From Prochlorococcus sp. AG-355-N16 (GTDB lineage: Bacteria > Cyanobacteriota > Cyanobacteriia > PCC-6307 > Cyanobiaceae): a stretch of DNA of 64,000 nt. The stretch's first letter is position 1. Each line of letters opens with the position of its first letter. Under the pieces are notes generated by a model that was not told the origin of the DNA, ran no database searches, and worked only from the letters and a program-made list of their open reading frames with translations. The DNA lies in the NCBI GenBank assembly GCA_003278545.1, contig QCEF01000004.1:91194-155193 (forward strand), written 5' to 3'. Positions 61,906 through 64,000 of the stretch are shown here, one piece after another. Position numbers and translations under genes: made by a program.

Positions 61906-63273
61906 TCAATCTTTTAATACCCAACCTTTTTTAATATTTGATTCTATTAAATTATTCGCAATTTTCTTTGCTTCTTCCATATTAATGGCTGTTTTTAATT
62001 TTTTATCAAGTGGTGACTTTCTCCCAGGACTATAGTCGGAATAAAAAACAATCCATTCAGGCCAGCTATCCCAAGTCTCAGATTTGAAAGTTTTCAATAT
62101 TATTATTTTCCTGATCGAAATTCCATTTTTAACATCTTTTGTCCAGACTTTTCTTTCTATTAATTTACTTTTTGGTAATTGAATTTGTTTTATTTTTTCT
62201 TCCAATTTCTTTGAATCTAAAAAAAATTCTATTTGGGATATTCTTACATCTGATTCATCGGCAAGTTTGTCATGTCTCTCACGAATTACTACAGGGTGGA
62301 TTAAGCTAACACATTCTGAAAGTGCGAGGGGTTGCCAAATATTATCTTTAAAATCTAAAACCATTCGCTTAATACTATTTGCGTTGCTATCTTCACACTG
62401 GATTTCAGTACTCTTTATCTCTAAAACTATTTCTGGCCTAACAAAACGATAAAGATTTCCGTCACTGCTTGAATGTCTGAATTTACTTTCACATTCAATA
62501 CTTACTAGCTTTTTATATAGATCTTCTTTTAAAGATCCTAAAAAATTGCCGCAGGCTCCAATTAATTGAATTTTATCGTCCTTTCTCTTTAATCCAAGTA
62601 AAACAGATCTTACTTTGCCTGATTCATTAACTTTATCTGTAAATCCAACTATCAATGCATCTATAGATATTGATGGCTTTACTTTATATATTATTTCACT
62701 CCCTGTACGAATAATTATCCCTTCAGCATTTTCTTTATTGACACATTTTTCGTAAAAATCTTTAATAGAATTTTTATCACTAATTTCTTCCGTCTCAATA
62801 ACTTTTAAATTACTTTTTGGTGTCTTAAAAATTGCTTGAAGTTCTTCTAATCTTTTTTCATAGTTTAAAGAAAGTATTTTGCCTTCAATTTTTACTAAAT
62901 CGAAAATAGCAAAAGATAAATTATTTAAGTCATTTTCAGAAATAGCTTTAGAAACATCACCAACTCTCTCTCTAGTTTCTTTTTTGATATGTAATTCACC
63001 TGCAACAATTAAATTTGTCACATTATAAGGCAAACAACCTCTTAGAGATTCTATTATTTTGCCTTCTTTTATAAATCTATCACCTTTAGCAAATAACGTT
63101 ACTCCCTCTTTATCGATGTGAGCCATCCATAACTCACCATCAATTTTTTTGCTAACAAAATTTTTCCCAGAGGTTACTGAGCTTATTTCATCAGGTTTTA
63201 ATGGGCGATATTTTGAAGCTACTGCGCATTTATATTGTTTTGCAATTGATTCGAAATTTATTACTTTTTTCAT
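61906..63273 (-). CDS. ATP-dependent DNA-ligase-like nucleotidyltransferase
   Basis: Motif I VSKKIDGELW (KxDGE), Ia-like FAKGDRF, motif III LSFAIFDLV, motif IV EGIIIRT, motif V YKVKPSISIDALIVGF. Confidence 0.85.
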   Translation of the reverse strand: MKKVINFESIAKQYKCAVASKYRPLKPDEISSVTSGKNFVSKKIDGELWMAHIDKEGVTLFAKGDRFIKEGKIIESLRGCLPYNVTNLIVAGELHIKKETRERVGDVSKAISENDLNNLSFAIFDLVKIEGKILSLNYEKRLEELQAIFKTPKSNLKVIETEEISDKNSIKDFYEKCVNKENAEGIIIRTGSEIIYKVKPSISIDALIVGFTDKVNESGKVRSVLLGLKRKDDKIQLIGACGNFLGSLKEDLYKKLVSIECESKFRHSSSDGNLYRFVRPEIVLEIKSTEIQCEDSNANSIKRMVLDFKDNIWQPLALSECVSLIHPVVIRERHDKLADESDVRISQIEFFLDSKKLEEKIKQIQLPKSKLIERKVWTKDVKNGISIRKIIILKTFKSETWDSWPEWIVFYSDYSPGRKSPLDKKLKTAINMEEAKKIANNLIESNIKKGWVLKD

Positions 63274-63965
63274 GAAGTTAATGTTTTAAGTTCTAAGTTA
63301 GCCAAACGCATTAATAATGCATACGAGTCATCTTTAACACGACCTTCAAGAAAAGCCCTCCAAGGTAATCCATTATTTTGAAAAATTAAGGGATCCCTTC
63401 CTTTCTCTCCACTTCCAACTAGCATCATTTCATCGTTTTCATCTAATTCCTTTGCAATATTAAAGAGAAATTCAAAAGTTAAACCATCTGAGTGCCAAAG
63501 TTGGAGAGTCCTGCTAAAAACAAATTTTCTTACAGCATCTTTTCTTTTTAATTTTAATTTGGTAAATCTTATTGGTAGTTCATCAGTTATATTTGATAAT
63601 TTATCTTCTGGGATTCTCCTCTCTTTTTCATAACCATCCTTGTCAAATATTAATTCAATCCAATTAGGTGCTGTTTTCATGATTTCATTTTTTTTATTTA
63701 TAAAAACAGTATTTGTTTTTTCAATAGGCCTACCAATTAACTCTGTATCCAATTCGGGGTCTTCATCTATTAATTTTTGAGGCAGCTTATCTTTATATCT
63801 CGATAAAAGACTTTCATAATCATTATTTTCTCCAGAGACCAAAAGCCTTTTTGAAAAAACTTTTTCTTTGCCAAAAGCTCTAAAAAAATTTTTGGGACAT
63901 TTTATTGGTACAAAATGTACGAATGTATTTTTTGAATTTGAATCTGATATGTGTATTTTTCTCAT
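63270..63965 (-). CDS. Unknown 231-aa protein, operon partner of ligase and helicase-nuclease
   Basis: Overlaps the ligase start by 4 bp; no family recognised by eye. Confidence 0.75.
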   Translation of the reverse strand: MRKIHISDSNSKNTFVHFVPIKCPKNFFRAFGKEKVFSKRLLVSGENNDYESLLSRYKDKLPQKLIDEDPELDTELIGRPIEKTNTVFINKKNEIMKTAPNWIELIFDKDGYEKERRIPEDKLSNITDELPIRFTKLKLKRKDAVRKFVFSRTLQLWHSDGLTFEFLFNIAKELDENDEMMLVGSGEKGRDPLIFQNNGLPWRAFLEGRVKDDSYALLMRLANLELKTLTS

Positions 63966-63967
63966 TT

Positions 63968-64000
63968 TTAAAACATTTCAAAATCTAATTCATCTTCATC
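63968..64000 (-). CDS. C-terminus of a further upstream gene, truncated by window edge
   Basis: Open frame reading ...DEDELDFEMF*, stop 2 nt before the ATG of the 231-aa gene. Confidence 0.5.
   Translation of the reverse strand, partial: DEDELDFEMF

Overview
The window is AT-rich and reads as a high-light-type Prochlorococcus chromosome. This is inferred from form IA Rubisco in an alpha-carboxysome (cso) locus, csoS1D-chlN/B/L synteny, both DPOR and LPOR, an Hlip gene, aar/ado, and very compact small-gene organisation.

1-50 kb is mostly core genome: truncated dnaA; two DUF2064/GT2-type glycosyltransferases; hisG; the carboxysome locus (csoS1-rbcL-rbcS-csoS2-csoSCA-csoS4A-csoS4B-acRAF) with rdgB and csoS1D; chlN-chlB-chlL and por; psaM; folE, trpF, accA; aar-ado; an S1-domain protein and a Tab2-like protein; ilvB; hemH; a tyrosine recombinase; cobO; pyrH-frr; tal; a division PBP preceded by an FtsL-like ORF.

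From about 50.2 kb to the end the window is accessory. It holds an Hlip pair; a probable FG-GAP protein fragment; a degenerate tRNA 3'-half-like sequence; a three-gene R-M cassette (Alw26I/Eco31I/Esp3I-like HNH nuclease, a circularly permuted m5C methyltransferase and an N6A methyltransferase); a chain of four overlapping tiny ORFs; and a tightly packed minus-strand operon running off the right edge. That operon encodes an unknown 231-aa protein, an ATP-dependent DNA-ligase-like protein and a RecB-nuclease/RNase H-like/SF1-helicase fusion, and is the best candidate here for an undescribed DNA-processing or defence system.

All functional calls come from reading motifs by eye; no database search was run.
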